A program made the position numbers and the translations under genes. Of a DNA stretch of 64,000 nt, positions 18,421 to 27,223 are shown one piece after another. This DNA is from Sphingomonas sp. (GTDB lineage Bacteria > Pseudomonadota > Alphaproteobacteria > Sphingomonadales > Sphingomonadaceae). The stretch's first letter is position 1, and each line of letters opens with the position of its first letter. Under the pieces are notes generated by a model. The model saw only the letters and a program-made list of their open reading frames with translations. It had not been told where the DNA came from and ran no database searches. Where the stretch lies: assembly GCA_017849555.1 (NCBI GenBank), contig JAFIGU010000003.1, positions 124,001 to 188,000 on the forward strand. The letters are read 5' to 3'.

Positions 18421-19476
18421 TTACGCCGCGAGATAATTGCCGACGCCGATCACCACGGTGGAAAGCAACAACGCGCCGATCCCCAGCCACACCAGCCACC
18501 GCGTTCCCGCGCGGACCCCGGCCCATTCGCGCAGCGCGAAGCCCCACAGCGTCGAGAACAGGATGATGCTCGCCATGTGCAGCGTCCAGGAGGAGAAACC
18601 GTATTTCCCCATCTGGCTCTCGCCCATCGTGTAGAAGAAGAACTGGAAATACCACAACGTCCCGCCCAGCGCGGCGAGCAGATAATTGCGCAGCAACGGC
18701 GGCTTTTCCGCCGTGCCGCGCCCCGCGAATTGCCCCGCCGACCGGTTGCGCAGGATCAGCCAGCCGCACCAGATGAAATTGGTGGTGAAGCCGCCGAGCA
18801 GCACCACGCACAGCACCGGCAATCCCTGCCACAAGGGATCGGTCCCGGCGGCAATGCTCAGCGCGCGGATCGGCTGGCCGGCATCGAGCCCCCAGGCGAA
18901 ACAGCCCGACATGATCCCGGAAAAGACCGCGATCGCCAGCCCCTTGGGCAGGTTGAACTCGGCGACGCTCTGGCTGGCGGCGGCGCCGGCCATGTCGCGC
19001 TCCTTGCGCCGCCCGGCCAATGCCACCACGACGATGCCGGCCAAAGTGATCGCGATGCCGACGAAGGTCATCTGCCCGCTCGCGGTTTCGGCGAGCGCGC
19101 CGAGCGTCCCGCGGAAGATCGGCGGCCCCATCGTCCCGATCATCGTCGTCAGCCCCAGCGCCACCGCCATGCCGAGCGACAGCCCCAGGTAGCGCATCGT
19201 GAGCCCGAAGGTCAGCCCGCCGAACCCCCACATCGCGCCCCAGAACCAGCACCAGAACCAGGTCGATCCCGGGGTGCGGGCGAGCACGCCGAAGAGATCG
19301 TGGGTCTGGATCGAGGCGAACAGCCAGGGCGCGATCAGCCAGGAAAATACCCCGCCGACCAGCCAGAATATCTCCCAGGACCAGATGCGGATGCGACGAT
19401 AGGGAACATAGAAGCTGGCCGACGAAAGCCCGCCAAGCCAATGAAACAGAACGCCAATCAGCGGGTTTCCGCCCAT
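18421..19476 (-). CDS. rhaT: L-rhamnose-proton symporter RhaT
   Basis: A 351-residue inner-membrane protein with about ten hydrophobic segments. The sequence follows the RhaT pattern closely: [20 protein letters not shown] at the N terminus, [38 protein letters not shown], and a C-terminal [17 protein letters not shown]. RhaT brings L-rhamnose into the cytoplasm with protons. Its ATG (19476) has a GGGGGAGGA ribosome site and overlaps the end of lldD by 19 bases, making it the third gene of the rhaB-lldD-rhaT transcript. It supplies rhamnose freed by the exported rhamnosidase. Confidence 0.95.
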   Translation of the reverse strand: MGGNPLIGVLFHWLGGLSSASFYVPYRRIRIWSWEIFWLVGGVFSWLIAPWLFASIQTHDLFGVLARTPGSTWFWCWFWGAMWGFGGLTFGLTMRYLGLSLGMAVALGLTTMIGTMGPPIFRGTLGALAETASGQMTFVGIAITLAGIVVVALAGRRKERDMAGAAASQSVAEFNLPKGLAIAVFSGIMSGCFAWGLDAGQPIRALSIAAGTDPLWQGLPVLCVVLLGGFTTNFIWCGWLILRNRSAGQFAGRGTAEKPPLLRNYLLAALGGTLWYFQFFFYTMGESQMGKYGFSSWTLHMASIILFSTLWGFALREWAGVRAGTRWLVWLGIGALLLSTVVIGVGNYLAA

Positions 19477-20627
19477 TCCTCCCCCCCTTTTGCGATAATA
19501 TGCTTATCGATCTCGGCGATGCGGGTAACCCCGGTCAGCCCCATTGCGACGCGCATCTCTGCCGCGAGCAGATCGAGCACATGCGCCACCCCGGCCCCGC
19601 CCGCGCCGCCGAGCGCCCAGGCCCAGGCGCGCCCGAGCAGCACGCCCTTTGCCCCCAGTGCGAGCATCCGCACCACATCGAGCCCCGAGCGGATGCCGCG
19701 GTCGGCGAGCAAGGTCAGCCGGTCCCCCACCGCATCGGCGATCGCGGGGAGCGCGCGCGCGCTCGACGCCACGCCGTCAAGCTGGCGCCCGCCGTGGTTG
19801 GAGACGATCACCCCCTCCACGCCGCGCGCCGCCGCCTCGCGCGCATCCTCCGGGTCGAGGATGCCCTTGAGCACGATCGGCCCTTTCCAATGCTGGCGCA
19901 CGAAATCGAGATCGTCCCAGCGCGTGCGCGGATCGAAATTGTCGCGCATCCAGGCGAAGAAGTCGTTGAGCCCGGTCTTGCCGGCGAGCACCGGCACGAC
20001 ATTGCCGAGATGATGCGGGTGCCCCCACAATCCGACATCCCACGCCCAGCGCGGATGCGTGAGCGCCTGCCCGAAGCGGCGGAGCGATCCCCCCAGCCCC
20101 GGCGCCCCTGCCAGCCCCGAGCGATAGTCGCGATAGCGCGTCCCGGGCACCGGCATGTCGACGGTGAAGATCAGCACCGGGCACGCCGCCGCCTGCGCCT
20201 GCTGCATCAGATCGATCATGAAGCCGCGGTCGCGGATCATGTAGAGCTGGAACCAGATCGGCGCGCGCGCCCCCGCCGTCACTTCGGCCAGCGGGCAGGC
20301 CGAGACGGTCGACAGCGTGAACGGCACCCCCGCCGCCTCCGCCGCGCGCGCTGCCTGCACCTCGCCGCGGCGCGCGTTGAGCCCCGCGAGTCCGACCGGC
20401 CCGAGCGCGACCGGCATCGCCAGCCGCTGCCCGAACAAGTTGGTCGACAGATCGATATCGGCGATGTCGCGCAGCACCCGCTGGCGCAGCGCCACCGCTT
20501 CGAGATCGGCGATGTTCCGCCCGAGCGTCACCTCGGCATAGGAACCCCCGTCGATATAGTCGAACAGGAAGCGCGGCAGCCGACGGCGCGCGAGTTCGCG
20601 ATAATCGGTGATCGATGCGGCCTTCAT
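19458..20627 (-). CDS. lldD: FMN-dependent L-lactate dehydrogenase
   Basis: A 389-residue enzyme of the FMN alpha-hydroxy-acid oxidase/dehydrogenase family, oxidising L-lactate to pyruvate with transfer of electrons to the respiratory chain. Visible family features: [16 protein letters not shown] near the N terminus, [12 protein letters not shown], the FMN/substrate region [13 protein letters not shown] and [11 protein letters not shown], the conserved lysine in [11 protein letters not shown], catalytic His-Arg in [11 protein letters not shown] and [20 protein letters not shown]. It lies 9 bases after the rhamnulokinase stop and overlaps rhaT. In this setting it consumes the L-lactate formed from L-lactaldehyde in rhamnose breakdown. 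Confidence 0.93.
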   Translation of the reverse strand: MKAASITDYRELARRRLPRFLFDYIDGGSYAEVTLGRNIADLEAVALRQRVLRDIADIDLSTNLFGQRLAMPVALGPVGLAGLNARRGEVQAARAAEAAGVPFTLSTVSACPLAEVTAGARAPIWFQLYMIRDRGFMIDLMQQAQAAACPVLIFTVDMPVPGTRYRDYRSGLAGAPGLGGSLRRFGQALTHPRWAWDVGLWGHPHHLGNVVPVLAGKTGLNDFFAWMRDNFDPRTRWDDLDFVRQHWKGPIVLKGILDPEDAREAAARGVEGVIVSNHGGRQLDGVASSARALPAIADAVGDRLTLLADRGIRSGLDVVRMLALGAKGVLLGRAWAWALGGAGGAGVAHVLDLLAAEMRVAMGLTGVTRIAEIDKHIIAKGGEEWAETR

Positions 20628-20636
20628 GATGCCTCG

Positions 20637-22061
20637 CTATTCCTGCGCCATTGTGAGCGCGCGCCAGCGTGCGGCGTAAGCGGTGAGATCGCAATCGAGC
20701 GGCTGCACCGGAACGAGCGCGGCGGGCGGCGCCAGCGCCGGATCGATCAGCCGCAGCGCGCCATAAGAGACGTCATTATGCTGGTTGGAGACGAACACGC
20801 GCAGATCGGGTCGCAACGTCGCGAGCGTCCGGACGAACGCCTGCGCCTCGCCGAACCGCCCCTCGACCAGCACCCGATCGCGCGCGCCGATCAGATCGAG
20901 CGCGGCATCGGCGACCAGCGCCGCATAAAGGCAGACCGCTGCGCGCAACTCGATCGATCCGGCCGGCCGGTTGATCCAGCGCGAGGTGCCGTCGGGGAAC
21001 GGCCCCACCCCCGGCGTCAGCGTCGGCAGCACCATCGCCCCCGCCGCGACGACACCGGGCAGCGCGGCGATGATCGCCGGCTGATCGGGGTTGATATCGA
21101 CACGGCGCGCGTCGATCCCGGTCAGCAATTCGATCTCGCGCCCGCCCATGAAGCGCGCAGAGGGAATCGGGGTGCCGTGAACGTCGATATTGACCAGGCA
21201 GTCGCGCGCCTCGGGCAATGCCGCCGGATCGACGCTTGCGCCCTTTCCCGGCGTCCGCATCGCGACGAACCACGTCCCGGTCGAGAGGATCGTCGCCTCA
21301 CGTCCGGCGATATCGGCGAAGCCGCGCGCGGCGAGCAGCGCCGCGTTGGAATCGTGCAATCCGCAATACACCGCGGTGTCGGCGGGCAGGCCGGTGTCGC
21401 TAGCCCAGACCGCGCCGATCGTGCCGATCGCCTCACCGGCGTGGCGCAGCGGCGCGAGGCGATCCGCCCAGCCGCGCCGCACCGCCAGTGCCGACGGCCG
21501 GCCCGACGCCGGGCACCATAGATCGCTGTGACAGCCGAGGCTCGTCACTTCCGACGCAGCGACCCCGGAGAAACGCCACGCCCAATATTGCGGCCAAAGC
21601 AGGATCGTCGCGTCGCCGCTCAGCAGCGCGGGATCGAGCGTGTCGAGGAAATGGAGCTGGCGCCCGAGGTTGAGCCCGTCGGCCAGCGCGGGTGAGCCGG
21701 TCTGCGCAAACGGATCGCGCTGGGCGTGATAGGTCGCGGCGCACCCGGCCGGGATCGGCTGCTCATAATCGAGCGGCGGCGCAGCGAGCTTTCCGTCGCG
21801 CACGATCGCCGCGGCGGCGCCGTGGCCGACCGGGATGATCCGCGCCACGCGCCCCAGCCCGGCGAATTCGCGCAGCACCCCGCGCGCCCATTCCTCGATC
21901 CCCGCCGCGTCGAGCGCCCGCACGCGCGCGCCGCCGATCGTCGCTTCGATACGTTCATTGGGCCGGGTCCGGCGCGCGAGCATCGCCCCGGATTCGTCCC
22001 ACAGGCTGAGCTTCGACAAGGTTTTACCCAGATCGAGCACCACGCTCAGCCCACCCCCCAA
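20637..22061 (-). CDS. rhaB: FGGY-family L-rhamnulose kinase
   Basis: A 474-residue sugar kinase of the FGGY/actin fold. The phosphate-1 loop reads VVLDLGKTLSKLSLWDESG, and the adenosine/phosphate-2 region includes ATILSTGTWFVAM; GLHDSNAALLAARG is the substrate-side helix. It phosphorylates L-rhamnulose to L-rhamnulose 1-phosphate. The start is TTG at 22061-22059, supported by GGGAGG five bases upstream; there is no nearby ATG in frame. First gene of the minus-strand rhamnose transcript and divergent from the aldolase gene. Specificity for rhamnulose rests on context (isomerase, aldolase and RhaT all present). Confidence 0.88.
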   Translation of the reverse strand: MGGGLSVVLDLGKTLSKLSLWDESGAMLARRTRPNERIEATIGGARVRALDAAGIEEWARGVLREFAGLGRVARIIPVGHGAAAAIVRDGKLAAPPLDYEQPIPAGCAATYHAQRDPFAQTGSPALADGLNLGRQLHFLDTLDPALLSGDATILLWPQYWAWRFSGVAASEVTSLGCHSDLWCPASGRPSALAVRRGWADRLAPLRHAGEAIGTIGAVWASDTGLPADTAVYCGLHDSNAALLAARGFADIAGREATILSTGTWFVAMRTPGKGASVDPAALPEARDCLVNIDVHGTPIPSARFMGGREIELLTGIDARRVDINPDQPAIIAALPGVVAAGAMVLPTLTPGVGPFPDGTSRWINRPAGSIELRAAVCLYAALVADAALDLIGARDRVLVEGRFGEAQAFVRTLATLRPDLRVFVSNQHNDVSYGALRLIDPALAPPAALVPVQPLDCDLTAYAARWRALTMAQE

Positions 22062-22174
22062 TATATCCTCCCGTTCTCGTGATGATTGATATTTAGCGAA
22101 GTTGATTGCATATGGCTAGGCACTTTGATAGAGCGACCCGCGCCGAACAGCGCGGCTGGGGAGAGTGATTCCGG
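22062..22174. promoter_or_regulatory. Divergent rhamnose control region
   Basis: A 113-base spacer between rhaB (minus) and the aldolase-dehydrogenase gene (plus), the natural place for both promoters and for binding by the DeoR-type regulator at 25677. The pentamer TTGAT occurs three times (22086-22090, 22102-22106, 22125-22129) in a locally AT-rich stretch. No spaced -35/-10 pair can be named with confidence. Confidence 0.4.
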
Positions 22175-24292
22175 ATGCTTGAACACGAGACAAGGGAGCG
22201 CCACGCGGCGTCCGCCATTCCGTTCGCCGTGCCGCGCAACCGCTGGTCCGACGCGGAAGCGGCGGGCAAATCGCCCGAGGAATTGCTGCTCTATCGCTCG
22301 AACCTGCTCGGCGCGGACCTGACCGTGACCAATTTCGGCGGCGGCAACACCTCGGCGAAGATCGAGATGGTCGATCCGCTCACCGATGCGCCGGCGACGG
22401 TGCTGTGGGTCAAGGGATCGGGCGGCGACATCGGCTCGATGAGGCTCGACGGCTTCGCCACGCTCTATCTCGACAAATTGCTCGGGCTCGAATCGCGCTA
22501 TCGCGGGGTTGACTTCGAGGATGAGATGGTCGGCTATCTGCCGCATTGCACCTTCAACCTCAACGCGCGCGCGGCCTCGATCGATACCCCGCTCCACGCC
22601 TATCTCCCCTATCCCCACGTCGATCATGTCCACCCGGACGCAATCATCGCGCTCGCCGCCTCCAGCGCGGGCAAGGCCGCGACCGACGCGATCTGGGGCG
22701 GCGCGATCGGCTGGCTGCCGTGGAAGCGCCCCGGCTTCGAGCTCGGGCTCCAGCTTCGTCAACTCGTCACCGAACAGCCCAGCCTGCGCGGCGCGATGCT
22801 CGAAGGGCACGGCATCATCTGCTGGGGCGATACCGCCAAGGCGTGCTACGACAATACGGTCGCGCTGATCGCCGACGCCGCCCATTACCTCAACGAGCGC
22901 CTCGCGCTCGGCCCCGCCTTCGGCGGCGAACGCGTCGCCCCCCGCCCCGCCGCCGAGCGCGCCGCCATCGCCGCGCGGCTGATGCCCAGGCTTCGCGCGC
23001 TGATGCCGGGCGAGCGCGGCAAGATCGGTCATTTCTCCGACGATCCCGAAACCCTCGAATTTGCCGGCAGCCGCGATTTCGCGCGGCTCGCGGCGATCGG
23101 CACCTCGTGCCCCGATCATTTCCTGCGCACCAAGATCGCGCCGCTCGCGCTCGATCCCGCGCGGCTCGACGACGAGGCCTATCTCGCACAGGCGCTGGAG
23201 GATTATCGCCAGCTCTACGCGGCTTATTACCAGCGCTGCGCGGAGCCGGGCGATCCGGCGATGCGCGATCCCAATCCGGTGGTCGTGCTGGTGCCCGGCG
23301 TCGGCCGCATCACCTTCGCCGCGGACAAGACCACCGCGCGCCTCGCCGGCGAATTCTACGGCAATGCGATCAACGTGATGCGCGGCGCCGAGGCGATCGG
23401 CGATTATGTCGGCCTGCCCGAGAAAGAAGCCTATCGCATCGAATATTGGGCGCTCGAGGAAGCCAAATTGCGCCGCATGCCCAAGCCCAGGCCGCTGGTC
23501 GGCCGCATCGCCCTGGTCAGCGGCGGCGGCGGCGGGATCGGCGCGGCGACGGTGCGGCGGCTGCTGGCCGACGGCGCCTGCGTGGTGCTGGTCGACCGCG
23601 ACGCCGAGGCCGCCGAGCGCGTCCGCGCCGAAATGGCGCAGGCGTTCGGCAAGGATGTGGTGCGCGCCGAAACCTGCGACGTCACCGACGAGCGACAGGT
23701 CGCCGCCGCGTTCGACGCATGCACCCGCGAATTCGGCGGGCTCGACATCCTCGTCGCCAATGCCGGCATCGCCTCCTCCGCGTCGATCGAGGAAACCAGC
23801 GTCGAATTGTGGCGGCGCAATTACGACGTGCTGACCGAGGGCTATTTCCTCAGCGCGCGCGCCGCTTTCCCGCTGATGCGCGCGGTCGGCGGCGGCTCGA
23901 TCGTGTTCATCGGGTCGAAGAATGCGCTCGCCGCGGCGGTCAACGCCTCCGCCTACGCCTCGGCCAAGGCGGCGTCGCTCCACCTCGCGCGCTGCCTCGC
24001 GCTGGAAGGCGCGCCGCACGGTATCCGCGTCAACACGGTCAATCCCGATGCGGTGATCAAGGGCTCGCGGATCTGGGACGGCGACTGGCGCAAGGAACGC
24101 GCCGGCGCGCACGGCATCGATCCCGGCTCCGAGCTCGAGGAACATTATCGCAATCGCTCGATGCTCAAGCGCGACGTGCTGCCCGAGGATGTCGCGGAAG
24201 CGGTGTATTTCTTTGTTTCCGAAGCATCTTCCAAATCGACCGGAAACATCGTCAATGTCGACGCCGGAAACGCCCAGGCATTCACCCGATAA
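22175..24292 (+). CDS. rhaD: Rhamnulose-1-P aldolase / lactaldehyde dehydrogenase fusion
   Basis: A 705-residue two-domain enzyme. Residues about 25-420 form a class-II aldolase domain (NFGGGNTSAKIE, LWVKGSGGDIGSM, zinc-site histidines in YPHVDHVHPDA and MLEGHGIICWGD). Residues about 445-705 form a short-chain dehydrogenase with the NAD loop SGGGGGIGAATVRRL, LVANAGIA and catalytic Tyr-Lys in SAYASAKAA. This fusion splits L-rhamnulose 1-phosphate into dihydroxyacetone phosphate and L-lactaldehyde and oxidises the latter to L-lactate, as in known Bacillus and proteobacterial RhaEW-type proteins. It is cytoplasmic. The ATG at 22175 has GGGGAG a little far upstream. rhaI follows by 19 bases. Confidence 0.93.
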   Translation: MLEHETRERHAASAIPFAVPRNRWSDAEAAGKSPEELLLYRSNLLGADLTVTNFGGGNTSAKIEMVDPLTDAPATVLWVKGSGGDIGSMRLDGFATLYLDKLLGLESRYRGVDFEDEMVGYLPHCTFNLNARAASIDTPLHAYLPYPHVDHVHPDAIIALAASSAGKAATDAIWGGAIGWLPWKRPGFELGLQLRQLVTEQPSLRGAMLEGHGIICWGDTAKACYDNTVALIADAAHYLNERLALGPAFGGERVAPRPAAERAAIAARLMPRLRALMPGERGKIGHFSDDPETLEFAGSRDFARLAAIGTSCPDHFLRTKIAPLALDPARLDDEAYLAQALEDYRQLYAAYYQRCAEPGDPAMRDPNPVVVLVPGVGRITFAADKTTARLAGEFYGNAINVMRGAEAIGDYVGLPEKEAYRIEYWALEEAKLRRMPKPRPLVGRIALVSGGGGGIGAATVRRLLADGACVVLVDRDAEAAERVRAEMAQAFGKDVVRAETCDVTDERQVAAAFDACTREFGGLDILVANAGIASSASIEETSVELWRRNYDVLTEGYFLSARAAFPLMRAVGGGSIVFIGSKNALAAAVNASAYASAKAASLHLARCLALEGAPHGIRVNTVNPDAVIKGSRIWDGDWRKERAGAHGIDPGSELEEHYRNRSMLKRDVLPEDVAEAVYFFVSEASSKSTGNIVNVDAGNAQAFTR

Positions 24293-24311
24293 GCAGCGAG
24301 AGAGACGGGCA

Positions 24312-25607
24312 ATGGCGAAGGAACTGCCGCTTTCGGCCGATCAGATCGAAAGCCACAATGCCGCGCGCCTCGATGCGCTGCACGACGATTACGACAGCCT
24401 GGGCCGCGCGCTCGCCCGCCGCGGCGTGGATATCGATGCGGTCAAGGCGCGTGTCGCAGGCTTTTCGGTCGCGATCCCGAGCTGGGGCGCGGGGCGCGGC
24501 GGCACGCGCTTCGCCAAATTCCCGATCCCCGGCGAGCCGACGACGATCCACGAAAAGCTCGCCGATTGCGCGGTGGTCCACCAGCTTTCGACCGTCACCC
24601 CGCGCGTCAGCCCGCATTTCCCCTGGGATTGCGTGAGCGACTATGCGGCGCTGCGCGAGGAGGCCGCGGCGCTCGGGCTCGGCTTCGACGCGATCAATTC
24701 GAACACCTTTCAGGATCAGCCCGGCCAGAAATTGAGCTATCGCGACGGCAGCCTGTCGGCGGGCGACGCCGGGGTGCGCGCGCAGGCGGTCGACCATAAT
24801 ATCGACTGTATCGAGATCGGGCGGCAGCTCGGCTCGACCGCGCTGACGATCTGGGTCGGCGACGGCACCAATTTCCCCGGGCAGCAGGATTTCTCCAAGT
24901 CGCTCGATCGCTATCTCGAGGCAGCGGCGCAGGTCTATGCCGCGCTGCCCGACGACTGGCGGATGCTGCTCGAACACAAAATGTACGAGCCGGCGTTTTA
25001 CTCCACCGTCATCGCCGATTGGGGATCGTCGATCCTCGCCGCGCAGGAGCTGGGACCCAAGGCGAAATGCCTCGTCGACCTCGGGCATCACGCGCCCAAT
25101 GTGAACATCGAGCAGATCGTCGCGCGGCTCCACCGCTTCGGCAAGCTCGGCGGCTTCCACTTCAACGACAGCAAGTACGGCGACGACGATCTCGACAGCG
25201 GCTCGATCAACCCGCACCAATTGTTCCTCGTCTTCAACGAGCTGATCGAGGCCGAACTCAACCCGCGCGACGGGTTCGACCCGGCCTATATGATCGACCA
25301 GTCGCACAACGTCACCGATCCGATCGAGAGCATGATCGCCTCGGCCGAGGCGATCGCCGGCGCTTATGCCAAGGCGAGCATCGTCGACCGCGCCGCGCTG
25401 GCCGAAGCGCAGGATGCCAACGATACGATGCTGGCCTTCCTCACGCTGCGAAAGGCCTATCGCACCGATGTCTCGCCGATCCTCGCGATGGCGCGGATGG
25501 AAGCCGGCGGGGCGATCGATCCGATCCCGGCCTATCGCGCGAGCGGCTGGCGCGCGCGCAAGGCGCAGGAGCGCGATGCGGCGGGGCTCGGCGCTGGCAT
25601 CGTTTGA
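24312..25607 (+). CDS. rhaI: L-rhamnose isomerase, RhaI type
   Basis: A 431-residue cytoplasmic TIM-barrel isomerase converting L-rhamnose to L-rhamnulose. It matches the Pseudomonas-type RhaI rather than E. coli RhaA: conserved strings FDAINSNTFQDQPGQKLSYR, DNIDCIEIGR-like VDHNIDCIEIGRQLGS, metal-ligand Glu in LLEHKMYEPAFYST, CLVDLGHHAPNVNIEQIVA and GGFHFNDSKYGDDDLDSGSI. A purine-rich GAGAGACGGG precedes the ATG at 24312. It lies directly after the aldolase fusion and before the DeoR regulator, completing isomerase, kinase and aldolase steps within one locus. Confidence 0.95.
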   Translation: MAKELPLSADQIESHNAARLDALHDDYDSLGRALARRGVDIDAVKARVAGFSVAIPSWGAGRGGTRFAKFPIPGEPTTIHEKLADCAVVHQLSTVTPRVSPHFPWDCVSDYAALREEAAALGLGFDAINSNTFQDQPGQKLSYRDGSLSAGDAGVRAQAVDHNIDCIEIGRQLGSTALTIWVGDGTNFPGQQDFSKSLDRYLEAAAQVYAALPDDWRMLLEHKMYEPAFYSTVIADWGSSILAAQELGPKAKCLVDLGHHAPNVNIEQIVARLHRFGKLGGFHFNDSKYGDDDLDSGSINPHQLFLVFNELIEAELNPRDGFDPAYMIDQSHNVTDPIESMIASAEAIAGAYAKASIVDRAALAEAQDANDTMLAFLTLRKAYRTDVSPILAMARMEAGGAIDPIPAYRASGWRARKAQERDAAGLGAGIV

Positions 25608-25676
25608 GCGAAAAAGATTGATTTCGGGGGATCAGCCCGGCACAACGGCCCGCTGCAATATCGAGGCCGCTACGGG

Positions 25677-26462
25677 ATGCATGTCGAAGAACGTGATAGC
25701 CTGATCCTCAATCTGATCGGGAAGACCGGCTTCGTGTCGTTCAAGAGCCTGGAGGCGTCGATCCCCGCCTCGCCGGCGACGCTGCGCCGCGATCTCGACC
25801 GGCTCGAGGCGAAGGGCGTGATCCAGCGCGTGCGCGGCGGGGCGCGGCTGGTCGAGGACGAGGCGACGGGCGAGCGCGGTGACGTCCAGTCGCTCGCCGG
25901 GGTGCCGTTCCACGAGAATATCGATCGCAACCGCGCGCAGAAGGAAGCGATCGGCCGCGCCGCCGCGACGCTGTGCAAGCCGGGTGAATCGATCATCATC
26001 GACGGCGGATCGACCACGCTGCAGATGTGCAACCATCTCGCCGATCTGCATCTCCAAGTGCTGACCAATTCGCTCCACGTGGTCAGCGCCTTGCTGCCCC
26101 AGCCGGGGACGCGGATCGCGGTGCCCGGCGGATCGGTGTTTCGCGAGCAGAATATCATCCTCGGCATCGGCGGCGAGGAATGCATGCCACGCGTTTATGC
26201 CCCGCGGCTGTTCATGGGCGCGGCGTTCGTCGGCGCGCAGGGGGTGATGCAGGCCGATGTCGTGCTCGCCGCCGCCGAACGCCAGATGATCGACCGCGCC
26301 GAATGGGTCGCGCTGCTGGTCGACAGCTCGAAATTCGCCGCGCCCTCGGGATCGGTGGTGTGCGGGCTCGACGAACTCGATGTGGTCGTCACCGATGCCG
26401 GGATCAGCGATGTCCACGCGCGGATGATCGAACAGGCGGGCGTGGAGCTGATCATCGCCTGA
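25677..26462 (+). CDS. DeoR-family transcriptional regulator of rhamnose genes
   Basis: A 261-residue cytoplasmic repressor-type protein. N-terminal winged helix-turn-helix (residues 1-58; VEERDSLILNLIGKTGFVSFKSLEA, then SPATLRRDLDRLEAKGVIQRVRGGARL), followed by the DeoR sensor domain with the sugar-phosphate-binding pattern IIDGGSTTLQMCNHL and VLTNSLHVVSALL, and GGSVFREQNIILG. DeoR regulators usually respond to a phosphorylated pathway intermediate, here plausibly rhamnulose 1-phosphate. It ends the plus-strand rha block, 70 bases after rhaI. Likely targets are the divergent rhaB/rhaD region and perhaps the glycoside operon; this is inferred. Confidence 0.9.
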   Translation: MHVEERDSLILNLIGKTGFVSFKSLEASIPASPATLRRDLDRLEAKGVIQRVRGGARLVEDEATGERGDVQSLAGVPFHENIDRNRAQKEAIGRAAATLCKPGESIIIDGGSTTLQMCNHLADLHLQVLTNSLHVVSALLPQPGTRIAVPGGSVFREQNIILGIGGEECMPRVYAPRLFMGAAFVGAQGVMQADVVLAAAERQMIDRAEWVALLVDSSKFAAPSGSVVCGLDELDVVVTDAGISDVHARMIEQAGVELIIA

Positions 26463-26526
26463 TCGGCAGCGGGCGCGGCGCGAGCGGCTCCACCCCACCG
26501 GCTGTTAAATCTGGATCACCCACCAC

Positions 26527-26603
26527 CGTTCGCCCTGGGCTTGTCGAAGGGCGGCCCGAACTCTCGGGCGGTAGGACGCCCTTCGACAAGCTCAGGGCGA
26601 ACG
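26527..26603. repeat. REP-like inverted repeat (GCCCTTCGACAAGCTCAGGG type)
   Basis: Two 26-base arms (26527-26552 and 26578-26603) are reverse complements with a single mismatch, separated by 25 bases that themselves can fold (CCCGA/TCGGG). The core GCCCTTCGACAAGCTCAGGG belongs to an extragenic palindrome that I recognise from many Sphingomonas-type genomes. Possible roles are transcript 3'-end protection or termination after the DeoR gene; it may also be a non-autonomous mobile repeat. Confidence 0.75.
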
Positions 26604-26650
26604 GTTTTCCTCTATCCGCACGATGCTCTGGCCGCCGCGCTGCCGGCGCA

Positions 26651-26677
26651 ATGGCCCGGGCTCAAGGCCGGGGTGAC
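26651..26677. repeat. Partial copy of the second palindromic repeat
   Basis: GGGCTCAAGGCCGGGGTGAC at 26658-26677, with a degenerate lead-in from 26651, matches one arm of the repeat at 28611-28716; the partner arm is absent here. It looks like a decayed half-element. Confidence 0.6.
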
Positions 26678-26785
26678 GGAGACGTGCGACCATTTGTCGC
26701 GAATTTCCGCCGAACGTCGATCACCCCTAGCGCAACCGCTTTGCATGTCTTATGTATGGATCATTGTATGGCTCAGGAGCGAGCA

Positions 26786-27223
26786 ATGACCGAAGAAATT
26801 GGCGGCGACAAGTTCAGGTGGATCCTCAAGAGCGGCTGGGAAGGGCTCTGCCCGCGCTGCGGCAAGGGCCATATGTTCAAGGCCTGGCTCAAGGTCAGCG
26901 ACAAATGCGAGGTGTGCGGCCTCGATTATCGCTTCGCCGCGCCCGACGACGGCCCGGCGTTTTTCTCGCTGTGCATCGTCGCCTTCCCGCTGATCTTCTT
27001 CGTCGTATGGCTGCAGGTGGCGTTCGATCCGCCTTATTGGGTGCATCTCGTTACCTCGGTGCCGCTGATGCTGGCGGGCTGCGCGCTGCCGCTGCGCCCG
27101 ATCAAGGGCTGGCTGGTTGCCTCGCAATATGTGAACAGGGCTCAGGAAGCCGGGACGGGCCGGCTGTGGGCGCAGCTTCACGGCCGCGACTATGAAGCGG
27201 GGAAAAGCGACTTTGACGACTGA
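26786..27223 (+). CDS. DUF983 membrane protein
   Basis: A 145-residue protein with two CxxC pairs near the N terminus (CPRCGKGHMF and CEVCGLDY), a zinc-ribbon-like arrangement, followed by two hydrophobic segments (FFSLCIVAFPLIFFVVWLQV and LVTSVPLMLAGCALPL). This is the DUF983 pattern common in alphaproteobacteria; its function is not established. The ATG at 26786 is chosen because AGGAG sits six bases upstream; in-frame ATGs at 26756 and 26768 are possible. Its 3' end overlaps the MocR gene by 32 bases. Confidence 0.85.
   Translation: MTEEIGGDKFRWILKSGWEGLCPRCGKGHMFKAWLKVSDKCEVCGLDYRFAAPDDGPAFFSLCIVAFPLIFFVVWLQVAFDPPYWVHLVTSVPLMLAGCALPLRPIKGWLVASQYVNRAQEAGTGRLWAQLHGRDYEAGKSDFDD

Larger units (their letters stand above)
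26463..26785. other. Repeat-bearing intergenic region
   Basis: This 323-base gap lies between the DeoR gene and the DUF983 gene. No gene is supported. It holds an imperfect palindromic repeat (26527-26603) and a degenerate half of a second repeat type (26651-26677), annotated separately. The last 100 bases should carry the promoter for the DUF983 gene; AGGAG at 26775-26779 is its ribosome site. Confidence 0.6.

Noticed and set aside
19500..21521. Antisense frame of 673 codons opposite lldD and rhaB
   Set aside because: Low-complexity Arg/His/Pro-rich translation with no recognisable family; both genes on the minus strand are well supported.
22046..24145. Antisense frame of 699 codons opposite the aldolase-dehydrogenase fusion
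   Set aside because: Shadow of a strongly supported two-domain gene; no motif of its own.
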